Assembly: GCF_000315625.1 (NCBI RefSeq)
Contig: NW_005434651.1
Span: 710,324-762,473 of the forward strand
Length of the DNA stretch: 52,150 nt
Reading direction: 5' to 3'
Origin: Guillardia theta CCMP2712
Lineage: Eukaryota; Cryptophyceae; Pyrenomonadales; Geminigeraceae
The notes under the pieces are model-generated. The model was not told where the DNA came from. It ran no database searches and worked only from the letters and a program-made list of their open reading frames with translations. A program made the translations under genes and the position numbers. Shown one piece after another: positions 23,316 through 34,228 of the stretch (positions are counted from its first letter, which is position 1; every line of letters starts with the position of its first letter).

Positions 23316-24399
23316 GCATAATCATCATCGTCGTCGTCGTCATCGTCATCATCGTCGTCAAAAACATCATCATCATCGTCACCATCGTCATCATCATTAT
23401 CAATATCGTCATCAAAACATCATCATCATCATCACCACCACCACCACCACCACCACCATGATCATCCTTTCACACATCACATCGCTCTCACGTCAAGATT
23501 TCCGTAGCTCATCGCTGAGTTCAGCGCCGAGCATCCTTTCTTGTCTGCCGCGTTCACATTCGCCCTGCTGTCGATCAGCAGACGTGCGACCTCGACCGAC
23601 CCGAAGATGCAGGACAGCATGAGTGCTGTCTGTCCTGTCGCGTTCTTCCCTTCCACGTTCGCGTTCCTCGCCACCAGGGTCCTCACCACGCCTCCATGCC
23701 CCATCCTCGCCGCCACGTGCAGGGGCGTCCAGCCGTTGGCCTTACACGCGCGGAGGTTCGCCTTGGCATCCAACAGGCTCTTGACCACCTGCAGCAGGAG
23801 CATCTCAGCCCTCCACAGGCTCGCCATGTCGAGCAGCCTCTTCAGCTCACCCCTTCATCCCCCTGCTTCGCCGCCAGGTACAGCACGCTCTCATCGTAGA
23901 CCTGAACGTCAACTCGCGCTGAGGCCTCCAGCAGGGCCTCAACTGTCTTCACGTGCCCGAACTTCGCTGCGAGGACCAGGGAGGTGGTTCCGTTGGCGAG
24001 CCCCTGCTCGATGTCCGCCTGCGCCCTGAGCAAGCTCTGCACGACAGTTGCATGTCCCCGGTGACTCGCAGCCATGAGCGCGCTCAATCCTGCTCGGTCC
24101 ACTGCATGGAGTTCAGCTCCACACGCTACCAGCAGGTCAACAGCATCCTTGTCTCCGTTCCATGCTGCCTGCGGCAGGATGCCTTTGCCCTTTGCCGACC
24201 GGAGGAACTGTTCCACACGAAGCCTTCCTCCCTTCCTTGCTGCCGCCACCAGCTCAGGGAAGTCCCGCTCCCGGACGGATCGCAACATGGACGCAACAAA
24301 CGCCTTCCTCTCCATGTTCTCCGCCGTCTCACGCGCCAGTGCCAGCATGAGCTCCTCCACTTCTCGTCGCCCTGCCTCGCTGATCTCCTCTTCCTCCAT
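23211..24399 (-). CDS. Ankyrin-repeat protein, 300 residues
   Basis: Exons 24399-23851, 23788-23492 and 23267-23211 join in phase 0 (549, 297 and 57 nt; stop TGA at 23211). The N-terminus is acidic and helical (MEEEEISEAGRREVEELML). About seven ankyrin units follow from residue 65 on: GILPQAAWNGDKDAVDLL, GLSALMAASHRGHATVVQSL, GTTSLVLAAKFGHVKTVEAL, ESVLYLAAKQGDEG/VVKSLL, GWTPLHVAARMGHGGVVRTL, GQTALMLSCIFGSVEVARLL and CSALNSAMSYGNLD/VARVLL. The last two splice points fall in the same place within an ankyrin unit, before the VV/VAR helix, which strongly supports the model. The role is protein-protein binding with an unknown partner. Intron 2 holds a long GAT/ATC microsatellite. No catalytic domain is attached. 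Confidence 0.9.
23274..23458. repeat. CATCGT / ATC / CAC microsatellite in ankyrin intron
   Basis: Runs of CATCGT, then mixed CGTCGTCATC, CATCAT and CACCAC units fill intron 2 of the ankyrin gene. Confidence 0.9.
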
Positions 24400-24439
24400 G
24401 TCGCTTTCACCGGTCCCGCTGGTACAACGGTTCAACGGC

Positions 24440-25330
24440 TAGTCATTCCGAAGTTCCCTCTCTAGGTTCTGGCCCTGGCACAGTGTCACTGGCAACACCC
24501 GGTCCGAGCCTCTCCGGGCCCGACGGACTCCGGGAGAGACCGTGTACGGTCACAAACCTTTTACTCAAAGTTAAGTTACCCGTTTGAACGATGACGGCAG
24601 CGCCGCGAAGGAGAGGGAGGCCTAAGTTGACTCCTGTTCAACTGGTTCCGAAGTTCCGACGTCGGGTTTATCAGGTTAATTGTTACTAAGTTGAGTTCAA
24701 CTACCGTACGTGGCACTCAGTACTGGTGGCCCAGCGGCCCGCGTGGCAGAGCTGACTCAGAACGGTGACTGACTCAGTCATGAGGCTGATCATGAGTGCT
24801 CATGATTACCTGACTCTTTACTCAAAGGCAAGTTAAGTTAAAGATCAGTACGAGGACAATCAGGAGAGTCGAGGATTACCCCGGTGAGTTCTGATTTAAG
24901 TTAACTTTGAGTAAAGATCAAAAAAGTTGGAGCCTTCAAGGGCCAAGGGGGTAAACTGAGGGGCCCCGGGGAGATACCCCGGAGATACAGGGTCAGCTCG
25001 TGTAAATGTCTTTACTACTGCCCCCCCCGGTAAAGCACGACACAGGAGCAAAAGTGGATCGCCGCAATTCCGCCCCTTTGACTCAGTGGACAGCCTAGCA
25101 GGGTACCGGGTACTGAGGTGCTGGGAAGCAGTAGGAGGAGGGGGTAGAGGTCGCACCCGGCACCCCCCAGCCTAATGGTACGGTCACAAAAGGTCGCCGC
25201 TATATGAGGCCTCAAGGAGTCGCTGAATACTGCACCAGATGCGACCCCGTGCCCCTTCGGCACTGCTGGGCCTCAAACACGGATCTCGGCCCCTGTAGGG
25301 GTCAACTTGCAGATTTCTATAAGTGAGATC
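24440..25330. repeat. Block of dispersed repeats, no gene
   Basis: Contains a GC-rich patch (24480-24550), the motif TTTACTCAAAGTTAAGTTA at 24560, and a 100-bp unit with inverted ends at 24816-24916. It also has several near-palindromes (CTGACTCAG, TGATCATGAGTGCTCATGA). No exon is recognised. The dense repeat content suggests a decayed or non-autonomous element. Confidence 0.6.
24816..24916. mobile_element. MITE-like unit with CTTTACTCAAAG inverted ends
   Basis: CTTTACTCAAAG at 24816 and its exact reverse complement CTTTGAGTAAAG at 24905 bound about 100 bp. The left half matches the element at 8281-8357 in reverse orientation (AAGTTAAGTTAAA, GGACAATCAGGAGA). Unit size and inverted ends suit a miniature inverted-repeat element. 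No transposase is present, and target-site duplications are not evident. Confidence 0.5.
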
Positions 25331-25990
25331 ATATGTTCAGAGCCAATAGGTCACTAGTGGCAGTCAGGTCCACTGGGACGTGCCAGCCAGTCTGGCGATT
25401 GAAACTCCGACGGTGCCGAGGCCAACTACACTTTTAAAAATCGCTCATATCTCAGGATGTGAGCGGTACTGCATCATTTTAAAAGTGATATTGTTTTTTT
25501 CAATTTGTACCAATGTCGGCTATATATATTTTCATGGTACAGAAGCTGTCTGGTACGCATTCCCTTCTCGTCCTTCGATCGGTCGTGCCACGTATCACAA
25601 ACAGGCTGCGCTATGGACCCTTCACCCCCTCCGGACCACCCCCTCCTCCAACCACCCCCCATGAAATCGAGGCCCTCTTACTATACCACCCACCCTCGAA
25701 AGAGAATTCCTGGCAAGGAGATTCAACGAGATTTCTTTTTTTCCCAATTTACAATAATAGATAAATGTAATATAAAATACGAACTGTGCCAGCCGCCCCT
25801 CATAACTTGGGTCCCGCCCTCCCCTCCAACGCTCCCGTCCCGCCCTCCCGCCCTCCCGCCCTCTCCTCCTGCGCTATCGTCAGATCTTGCTGTTTCTTCT
25901 GAGCGACACCTTCTTGTTCACATCTCAGCCCTTCCTTCGTCCGTGTTGTGCTGCAAGTTATCCAGTTCCAAAAAGCTCTCTTCAGACATC
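25331..25990 (+). other. 5' region of RWP-RK gene; CCCGCCCTC repeats
   Basis: The frame of the first RWP-RK exon stays open upstream to about 25505 and contains an in-frame ATG at 25613. The upstream residues are Pro-rich low complexity (25808-25870 holds CGCCCTCC repeats), so I treat this as leader rather than coding sequence. Confidence 0.35.
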
Positions 25991-26477
25991 ATGCACGCGT
26001 ACCAAACCATCCTAACATCGAGGAGGAAGAAAACTGCCCTACTCACGGCAGATTTCATTCAAAGTCTCTTCGTTATGCGGCAGCAAGATGCTGCCGACAT
26101 GCTGGTGAGTCTCCGGGCGAGCGAATGAACTTGAGCTTCTGACGTTGCTTTCATAGGGCTTCTCTATCACAACCATGAAACACGTCTGCCGACGCCTTGG
26201 AATCCGCAAGTGGCCATACTCACGTACCCGAACAAGTCCATCACAGCTCCTTGAGGATCGCGAGAGCGCGTCTGTAGATAGTTTGGCTGAGTCGCCCACC
26301 CTGTCCTCTGCAGAAGAGCAGATCTGTTCACCAGTTCAGAGCATAGACATTTCGAGCCATCTACAGCCGTGGGATGAAGCGCTGAAGGAATCGATGATGA
26401 TGGAGGGCCATGAAAAATGGAGTGCAGAGATGGGGGAGTTGTTCAGAGATGCTCTAGAGCATGTTGACATGGTCTGA
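25991..26477 (+). CDS. Small RWP-RK-domain protein
   Basis: RWP-RK proteins are plant and protist transcription factors (NLP/RKD types) tied to nitrogen response and gamete or cell fate. Exons 25991-26104 and 26157-26477, joined by a 52-nt GTGAGT...ATAG intron in phase 0, encode 144 residues. The domain spans about residues 20-60 (LFVMRQQDAADML, then GFSITTMKHVCRRLGIRKWP), followed by YSRTR. The core RWPxRK is read here as KWPYSR, so the first Arg and the final Lys differ. The acidic C-terminus (DEALKESMMMEGHEKW) could be an activation or dimerisation segment. The protein is far shorter than NLPs and has no GAF or PB1 domain. ATG 25991 follows directly on a plausible context; 25613 is a longer alternative. 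Confidence 0.82.
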
Positions 26478-27162
26478 ACGCGAAAGCGCCATAGCTACCC
26501 TGATCAAACCACCAACCACATCAGACAAACAATGTCAGTGTTGAAAGTTAGCTTTACTTGCTTGTAATTATTGTTTCGATTGCCATACTCTTGGGGATAC
26601 TAATAAAAACGACAAACTGATCTAGTTTGAAGGTCAACGATCACCATCCACAACGAGGGATGCAGGGAGTTTCCGTGCACTTGAGCTTCGTTAGAAGTTA
26701 TGTGCTCCTGCATTTCTGCAGTGATCCAGGCAGTATACACAGATCGACGACTCACCATGATAGATTGAACAATTACATGCAAGTGAGAATGAGTCGCTTT
26801 ACTCAAGATTGGAATGTCGCAATTGCGACAGCGGTTTCCGAGAGAAGCACAGTCCGAGTCGAGCGTATTTGTGGGGCTGGTGTTTGCCACATGTGCTCTG
26901 AGATGAAGTTGCTACCTGGCACTTCACTGATGTCCGAGCTTTCAGACGTTATTCAACGCCCATCTTGTCAATCAGATCGGTCATTGACACTCCGGACCAG
27001 CAGCAGTTGATTTTGCCACAGCCCACTTGATGGAGAACAAAATTCTAATGAAATCAACAAAAACAATGCAACCTAGGGGAAGTATCGAAAGCTTCGCTAG
27101 ATAAAATCTAGTTATGTGTCAGCTCGTCATGTTACAATCGAGGTCTGGACGGCGGCGAGTCC
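26478..27162. other. Intergenic, no gene called
   Basis: Open frames overlap on both strands at 26600-27010 but lack an ATG-led, domain-bearing reading. AATAAAAAC at 26599 could serve as a polyadenylation signal for the RWP-RK gene. A strand-unknown exon cannot be excluded. Confidence 0.35.
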
Positions 27163-28764
27163 TCAAGCATCGTTGGAGTCCAGCAGTGAGTGCATAGCGA
27201 AGTTGGGTGTGCTTGTCTGGACAGCACTGGTGAAGCATCGGAGCCGTCAGATTCACGGATGTGCCAGTAGACAGCAAGGTAGCACCTTGACGATGACGGC
27301 TGGACCCAAGTTCCCCAGGGGCCCGAGGGATGGCTGGGGTCCATTAGCGCCTCCGCCTCAGACTCGCCTCCTGGCCATGGCCGGCAGGTCAGGCATGCCG
27401 GGAGGCGGCGGATACACTTCACCTGTCATGCTCTCCTTCAAGCTTCCAACAAAGTTCCCAGCCTTCTGAACGCCAGCTGTCAGCAAACCATGGACGCAAT
27501 GGCTATCCTCGCACCTGATCCTTCTTGCCCTGGGAGTGGGAGGGTGCCGGGAAGCCGAGGTCAACTGCGCCGGAGGAGGAGTGCTGGCGTTGTCAATCTG
27601 TCAGTTCGGAAGGATGCCGAGACATCAAATGTCACTTTGGCTGAGTTTCGCCTCTGGCCCGATGCAGTCAAGGCAGGGAGGCCCAGGTCAACCGCGGCGC
27701 TGGTCGATCCTGATGGCTGCTGACGCCATCAACGTCAGCGTCTCAGGGAGGATTCGCTGACGAAGAGAACCTTCCTTGCCCCCTTGGAGTTGGAGAGATG
27801 CGGTAGCCCGAGATCGATGTCGTGACCTGTGTCGTGTCTGTTCGATTTCTGTCTCCCCATCACTTTCCTTGGAAGCAACCTGCACTTCTTACCTTGGCCT
27901 TCGATCCAGGATCGACCCACACGCCCCAAGGGCCTGAGGGATGCGATGGGTCCTCTAGTGCCTCAGCATACGAATCTTCGTTGAGATCCTTCACCGAGAA
28001 CAGTTGCTGCTTTGTAACCTAGTAAAGCAGTCATAGAAGGAGCGCAAGAAAACATGGGAGTTGGTGCTGTGAAAACATGGGAGTTTAGAGGCAAGCAGTG
28101 TTATCGTGATGCAGGAAAGCGCCAAAAAGATAGCTGTTCTCTACCGGATCATTCTTTGCTGGCTTGGATTTCAACGAGGCTGACGGTTTGGAATCTTTGA
28201 AGTAGTACATGGAAGGAGGATAGTAAGAGAACGTGTCCATCACGTCAGCAACAGGGTCGAAGCGTGAATATCTAGCCTCCTCAGGCATGTAGTAGCCATG
28301 CGTCGCCAGCCATAGCTCTCTCTGTCTCCTCCATGAGCTCCTCTGCCTCTCCAGGATGTAGGCATACAGATCCCTCTCTGCACGCTTCTCCTCCACCTTG
28401 CGCCTGTACTGCTCCTGGGCCCATCCCTGCTGCAGCGCATAAGGCAAGAGCGACCTGGCATACTCCCTCTGCACGCTGTAACTGTCAGGATAGATCGGAG
28501 TCATCCCGTCTTCCCACAGGGGATACGGCTGCACGAGATAAAGTAAGCTCCCCTCATCCTCCTCCTCCATCTCATCACCTCGCCGTAGTACTGTGGCCGG
28601 TATCCATACCCTCTAGGCGACCAAAGGCGCTCACCCAGGACAGTCTCTCTTCCTCTCCAGCTGAATGCCACCAACATGCCCAGCACTAGCGCCGCTCCTC
28701 CCCCAACTGCCGCCGCCATCCCAGCCCGGGCCCTCGCCATGTCCAAGAGCCGTCTACTGGTCAT
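27163..28764 (-). CDS. Membrane-anchored protein with two DPSHPSGPWG motifs
   Basis: Six exons (28764-28579, 28528-28145, 28018-27893, 27465-27423, 27370-27286, 27226-27163) keep phase throughout and give 295 residues. The N-terminus has Arg-rich residues and then one hydrophobic helix (GMAAAVGGGAALVLGMLVAF), suggesting a mitochondrial or plastid membrane anchor. The next part is rich in Tyr and Arg (GYGYRPQYYGE, LPYALQQGWAQEQYRRKVEE). The motif EALEDPSHPSGPWGVWVDP (exon 3) recurs as EALMDPSHPSGPWGTWVQP (exon 5). The C-terminus is STPNFAMHSLLDSNDA. I do not recognise the family. Intron 3 is unusually long (427 nt) for this gene and could hide one more exon. The size would suit an accessory subunit of an organellar complex, but that is inference. 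Confidence 0.72.
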
Positions 28765-29926
28765 CCATCTCCTGCGGACTTCAACGGTTTTATTCTGAGG
28801 GGAACTTGTTTTCCCCTCCTCGTCAGGCCTCATTGGAGAAGGGGTAGGGGTAACAATCATAGGGGTACTGAGCAAAGATATAAGTTTGGGCGCAATTCCT
28901 AGGGGGTATTTACTACAAAATACCTTCAGAAAATGGTGGGTACTTGTCAGATCGATTATATTGAGTGGGTAGGGGTACTTTTTTGTGGGTCCATTTTCCA
29001 CGGGGGTTGATGTTGTAAAGGAATGGAGCCATATAAAGGGGGTGGTGAGGTATGAGGGGGTAGGGGTAGTACTTTCACCCCGTCAACAAGCACTTTATGT
29101 AAAAGTTGGGGTACAGGATTGTCAATTACGAAAAGTACCGGGTCATCTAAGGGAAGAATACTGATGTAAGAAGGGGTATAGTATTTTTGTGGGGGGCGTT
29201 TCTGTTTACAAGGGGTTGAAAGCTGTCGGCTAGGGGGTGGGTGCTGCAAACAGTGCGTCATGAAAGGGGTCACAGCGAATGCCGGGGGGGAAATGGCTGA
29301 AGGGTGGAAAGGCGAGGGGAAGGGAAGGACAAGAAGGAAGATGATGGAAACGTGAGAGAGGATAACGGGAAAATGAATGAAGAGGAGGAAGGATGCATTG
29401 TTTGAAATGGGAAGGAGAGAAAGAAGTTTGTATGTGCATGAGGTAGGGGTTGACAAGGAGCAAGTATTTGAGGAACGGGCCATGGGTTGTAAAGGACGGA
29501 GGAGATGAGATATTGAGGAAGGAGATAGATTCTTGAACAAAAAGTGTAAGATCCCCTTTCTCATCAACCTGGGAAACTCAAGCCTGAGCTGGTAGTTATT
29601 TGATGTGGGAACTCCCAAAGCAAATCAACGCATGGTGGGAAAATTCTACCTGTAGTCGAAGAAAAGGAAAAAGAGCATATTTTCAAGGCATTGATCTGAG
29701 AGAATTCAGAGCTGGACCGACTCATTTGTATGTTTGCAATACACGAAATTGAAATAGTTGTAATTTCTACCATGTGACGTATAGCTGTTCCACGGAAAGA
29801 AAGCAAAGATGATCTACAATCGTTTTCTTGCTTGTTTGATTGTTATTAACCTCTTTGCAGGCTGGCAACGACGGGCTAGGACGAGGTCTGAATGAGGAGA
29901 AGGTTGCTGCGGGACAAGCGGCGGCG
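28765..29926. other. Intergenic with GGGGTAGGGGTA words
   Basis: GGGGTAGGGGTAAC (28838), GGGTAGGGGTAC (28968), GGGGGTAGGGGTAGTAC (29054) and GGTAGGGGTTG (29438) lie in this divergent intergenic space. The minus-strand open frames here only reflect A/G-rich plus-strand composition. An acceptor-like TCTTTGCAG at 29859 precedes the next gene, so a 5' UTR intron is possible. Confidence 0.45.
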
Positions 29927-32900
29927 ATGAGAAGGAAGATGTTTCCGACCCCCCGCAAGGGCTTGTTGTTCCTCTTCCTCCTGAGCCATTTCCATCCTGT
30001 TCATCTGTTCCTCCACAGCCTCGATGTGACTGGACGGGCAAGCTCATTAATAGGAGGAGGAGGAGGAGGAGGAGGAGGAGGATTCAGGTGCTCGATGTTC
30101 AACGCGCATCGAACAGGCCTGAGACGGGCAGCTTCAGTGAGAATGATCATGCCAGGTCAGCCCTTCCAGGAGGCAGAAGAGGTAGCAGAGAGGATCTTCA
30201 GGAAGCAGGCGAGGGCCTCGCAGAGCAAGGGCACGAGCAGCAAGGGGGAAGGAGAGGAGGAGGAGGAGGAGGAGCTCGCACCGGCGGAGGGCAAGTACAC
30301 CTACGACGTTGAGCTTGAGATACCGATCGGGCTGACTCTGAAGGAGGTAGTGGGCTACGGGGTGTACGTGGATGCGGTGAACGAGGGATCGGCGAGAGAG
30401 GCTGGGGTGCAGCGGGGGGACAGGATCGTGGCTACAGCGGCGACCATGGGCAATCAGATGTGGGAGAAGAACACTATGGAGGGTGTGATGGCTTCTGTTC
30501 ACTCCGTAGGCCTGCTGAGGAAGAAGATCAAGATCAGGTTCGAGAGAGATCCCGTCCTGTCCTCGCTCGTGTGCTTCGACTCGCAGGACGCGCGGGACAC
30601 TAGCAGGGTCGACCTCCCCCGTGCTCTCATCTCGGTGGAGAAGGCGCGGATCCGCATCCAGGAGACGGCGACGGAGACGTTCGAAGTCTCCCTCCCCCTC
30701 CCGGGCAAGGACAAGCGCTTTCTCCGCGACAAGAACCTCTTCGATGGCGAGCTCCCCTATGGGCTCAAGCTCGTTCAGGTGGCAGCGGAGGACGGGACGA
30801 CGGCGGTGGAGGTTGCGAGCATCATGCCTGAGGGGACGGCAGCGGCCAGCAGCCTCCTCCGTGTGGGCGACCGCATCGTGGCGACGCAGTCGAGCGTTGG
30901 TAACGGGATGTGGCCCAAGACGACGCTGGAGGGGATCCTGTCGGCAGTGCGGACGAGGATGGACAGCAACATCAGGATCAAGGTGGCGAGGAAGGTCAAC
31001 TTGGGGGCCTGGGAACAGTCTTCCATGGATGTGATCAAGGCCAGCCCGACCGACAAGATTCCCTACCTCACGACGAGCGGAGCTGGGGCGAACCTCCGGG
31101 CCGAGGCGAGGACGGGGAGCGAGGCGTCGACCCTGCAGGGCAAGAGGAGCACTTTAGGAACGTCCCTCGCGGTCCTCCCGGATGGGAAAGGATGGGACGT
31201 CGTGCAGAAAATCAGGCAAGTTCACGACCGGCAGGTGGACAAGTGGCCTCCCCACCTCATCCTCCTCCGCCCCTTCGTGCGCGGCGAAGACTTCGCCGTC
31301 GCGTCCTCGCTCCTCCTGGAGGCGCTGGAGGGAACGGAGCCCTTCGAGCTGAGGATGGAGCTGACAGTGAAGGTCTACCACAACCGCAGCGCCTCCGTCT
31401 GGCTCGTCCCCGTCGGGGAGTCCCGGGACTGTGTGCTGGAGCTGCAGGCACAGGCGGCGGAGATCTTCCCGCAGTGCGTGAGGAGGGGGTCGAAGCTGTT
31501 CGACTACACCCCCCACCTGACCCTCGGGCAGTTCCCCAGCGAGTCAGCAGCTCGGGTGTTCGTGGCCCTCGTGCAGGACAGCTTTGCTAACTTCTCCTTC
31601 AGCGTCTCCCACCTCTTCCTCCTCTCCCGCCAGGACAGGTCCTCTGCTGGGGTCGACCAGCTCAGGATCAAGCTGGGCAGGCGGGGGTTGATGGGGACGC
31701 CGGTGTCGGTGGCGGCGTCGGAGTACGGCGTTCTCCGCCGAGCTGGGGCAGAGCTGAACTCGTCGACGATGAGGAGCGTGCTGCTGGAGAGGAGCTCGTT
31801 CGACCTGCTGGCGTACGGCAAGCAGGGGAACCTGAGCGCGATCGAGAGCATCGTGAAGGAGCTCAAAGAGAACGAGGTCGAGATCGACTCGAAGCTGCTC
31901 AACATCATCATGGGCTCCTACATCCTTTGCGACCGCCCAGCCTCCGCCGTGGAGGCTTTCAGCTACTTCTCCAGCAGCCAGCACCCCCCGTCCCTCCGTC
32001 CCTCCGTCCACTGCTACGGCACGCTGATCAAGGCCTACGGGCAGCTCGGGCAGCTGGAGGCGGCGTTCGAGACGCTCAACGGTATGGTGAAGGGTGGGCC
32101 CGCCCCCTCGATCCGCGTCATCAACGCCCTTCTGCAGGCGTGCGTGCGAGCTGGGAACCTGACGGCAGCTCAGACGCTCTTCTCGTCGCTGCGGGGGGTG
32201 CGGGGGGAAGGATTCGCTAACTTCCTGACGCCGGCGACGGAGGCCGGGCTGTGCATCTCGCTGCAGCCGACGGGAGTCTCTTTCAATATCATGGTGAACG
32301 CGTACGCGAGGAGGAGGAAGGTGGAAAAGGCCTTCAAGATGCTGCTGGAGATGCGCCGAGCTGGCTGCAAGCCCGACCAGATCACGTACACGACCCTTGT
32401 CAAGGCGTGTGTGGCTGCTGGGCAGTTTGACAGGGCGGAGAGGCTGCTGGGGGAGATGGAAGAGCTGGGGATCCCGCCCAACGCCTACTCGTACAACTGC
32501 ATCCTGTACGGGCTGGCGCAGAAGTTGCAGTGGGGGAAGGCGACGAGGCTCCTGCAGAGGATGGAGGAGGACGGGGTGGAGGCGAACCTCTTGTCCTACT
32601 CCTACTGCATTCTGGCGTGCGTGAGGGCGAGGCGAATGAAGGAGGCGAGCGCGCTGTTCGAGGAGATGCGCAGGAAGGGGATCGTTCCGAACCTGTTCGT
32701 GATGAACACGATGATGTCAGGGTACGCGGCCAAGGGGATGGTGGACGAGGCGCAGGGGATCATGAAGCTGCTGCAGGACATGAGGATCAAGGCTAACGCC
32801 ATGACCTTCTCCTCGCTGATCGAGGCCTTCATCAACGCCGGGTACGCGGACAAGGCGGTGGAAGTGAAGAGGAAGATGGAAGAGCTCGGGGTGGAGGTCG

Positions 32901-33769
32901 ACATGGTGGTCAGCACGCAGATGCTCAAGGCGTACACGAGCATGGGGAAGGTGGAGGAGGCGATCGAGAAGCTGGAGGAGATCGTGAAAGAGGCGTCTTC
33001 CCCTGTGTCCTCCAGGACCTTCGACTCGGTCCTTTTCCAGTGCTCCAAGAGGGGCAGCAAGGAGGAGGCGCTGAGGGTACTGGGCCTAATGCTCAGGAGC
33101 AGGGTAACACCGAGCAGGACGACCTGCCAGCTGCTTTCGCGCATGGAGAAGCTACAGGGGTCGATCCTCACCCAGTACCTCCTCGACGTCATCAGCCTCC
33201 TCCGATCCCACAGCGTCCGCCCCCCCGGCCCACTCTACCTGGCCGTCCTCCGAGCCTCCCTTGATGCCGGGGAGACGGAGCTTGCGACGATGGTAGTGGA
33301 GGAGAGGATCCTGGGGAAGTTTTCCGTGTCGAAGCAGGATGAGGAGGAAGCGGAGAAGCTCGAGATGAGGATGATGAACCTGCTGCAGGTGGGCCCCCGC
33401 GTTGCTCCTCTCCCTTCCACCTCCCCTCCTCTCCCTCTCCCTCCTCTTTCTCTGTCTCTATCGCTTTCTCCTCCTCTCTTTCCTTCCTCTCCCTCCCCCG
33501 TCCATACTTTTCTCTGAGCTCGAGTACAGGCTTCCAAGGGAAACTGGTACGATCGCCCGGGCGTCGGGAAGAGGATGGGGCGGCTGGGAAGCTACTTCAG
33601 CGGCAAGATGGAGGGGCAGTGGGGAGGAAGAACGAGTTCTTTGTCCTCATCCCCCGCGAGGAGCAGGGGGTATGAGGAGGAGTGGGAGTACTTCAACGAT
33701 CAAGCTTACTCGCGGGGAGGGACGGGGGTAGGAGCAGAGAGTTCAGGGACTTACGATGATTGGATGTGA
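29927..33769 (+). CDS. PDZ-PDZ / 2H-phosphoesterase-like / PPR fusion protein
   Basis: Exons 29927-33388 and 33530-33769 (GTGGGC...ACAG, phase 0) encode 1233 residues. The N-terminus has a hydrophobic signal (KGLLFLFLLSHFHPVHLFL), a poly-Gly run, then FRCSMFN, suggesting plastid targeting. Two PDZ-like domains follow at about residues 122-208 (GYGVYVDAVNEGSAREAGV, RGDRIVATA) and 250-355 (YGLKLVQVA, RVGDRIVATQ). A 2H-phosphoesterase-like domain at about 415-600 carries PPHLILLRPF and TPHLTLGQF. From about residue 630 to 1070 run roughly ten pentatricopeptide repeats (YGTLIKAYGQLGQLEAAFE, ITYTTLVKACVAAGQFDRAE, YSYNCILYGLAQKLQWGKA). The Ser/Gly-rich tail ends SSGTYDDWM. PPR arrays bind single-stranded RNA in organelles, and 2H proteins act on cyclic-phosphate RNA ends, so organellar RNA processing is the inferred role. 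The first 2H motif has Ile where Thr/Ser is usual. ATG 29927 is the first in-frame ATG. Confidence 0.9.
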
Positions 33770-34228
33770 AGGAAGTTGAACTGAAACACTCCCTGCTGCC
33801 CCCTGCTGCTCTCACCTTCCCCCTCCCCTTCCACTCAAACACTCGTTGCCGTCCATCCATGTTTCATGCTGCTGCTGTCTCTACCCTCTCCTCCTGGTTC
33901 GCACAACTGAGTCTGCTGATTTCGCCGTCCTGCCTCTCCTTGCTTTCTCCTTCATGTCCTCCCTCCTACCTGCCTCGCTCTCCCCTCTCCCCCCTCTTGT
34001 TCCCCTCCCTCTCCCTCCTCTCTCATACTCCTCCCCCACCCCATCTCACCATACCTGCTCTCTCCTGCTCCTCCTTGACCTTTCCAACGCTGATCCTCAT
34101 AGAAGCATGTGGTTTATTCACTCCAATCAAGTGCAAGTAGCAGGACTGACCTCTCCCTTCCCCTCCTCTCCTTCCTCCTGCCCCCTTCCCTTGTTCCTCT
34201 CCTCCTCTCCTCCTCTCGCAGGATCTTT
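33770..34228. other. Convergent intergenic region, C/T-rich
   Basis: This is the space between two convergent genes, mostly C/T on the plus strand. No motif or exon is recognised, and the open frames reflect composition. Confidence 0.5.

Noticed and set aside
26600-27010. Overlapping frames on both strands
   Set aside because: Neither has an ATG-led start with recognisable content or supporting splice sites.
28838-29070. Telomere or subtelomere
   Set aside because: GGGGTA words are interspersed, in both orientations and between genes, not in a terminal tandem array.
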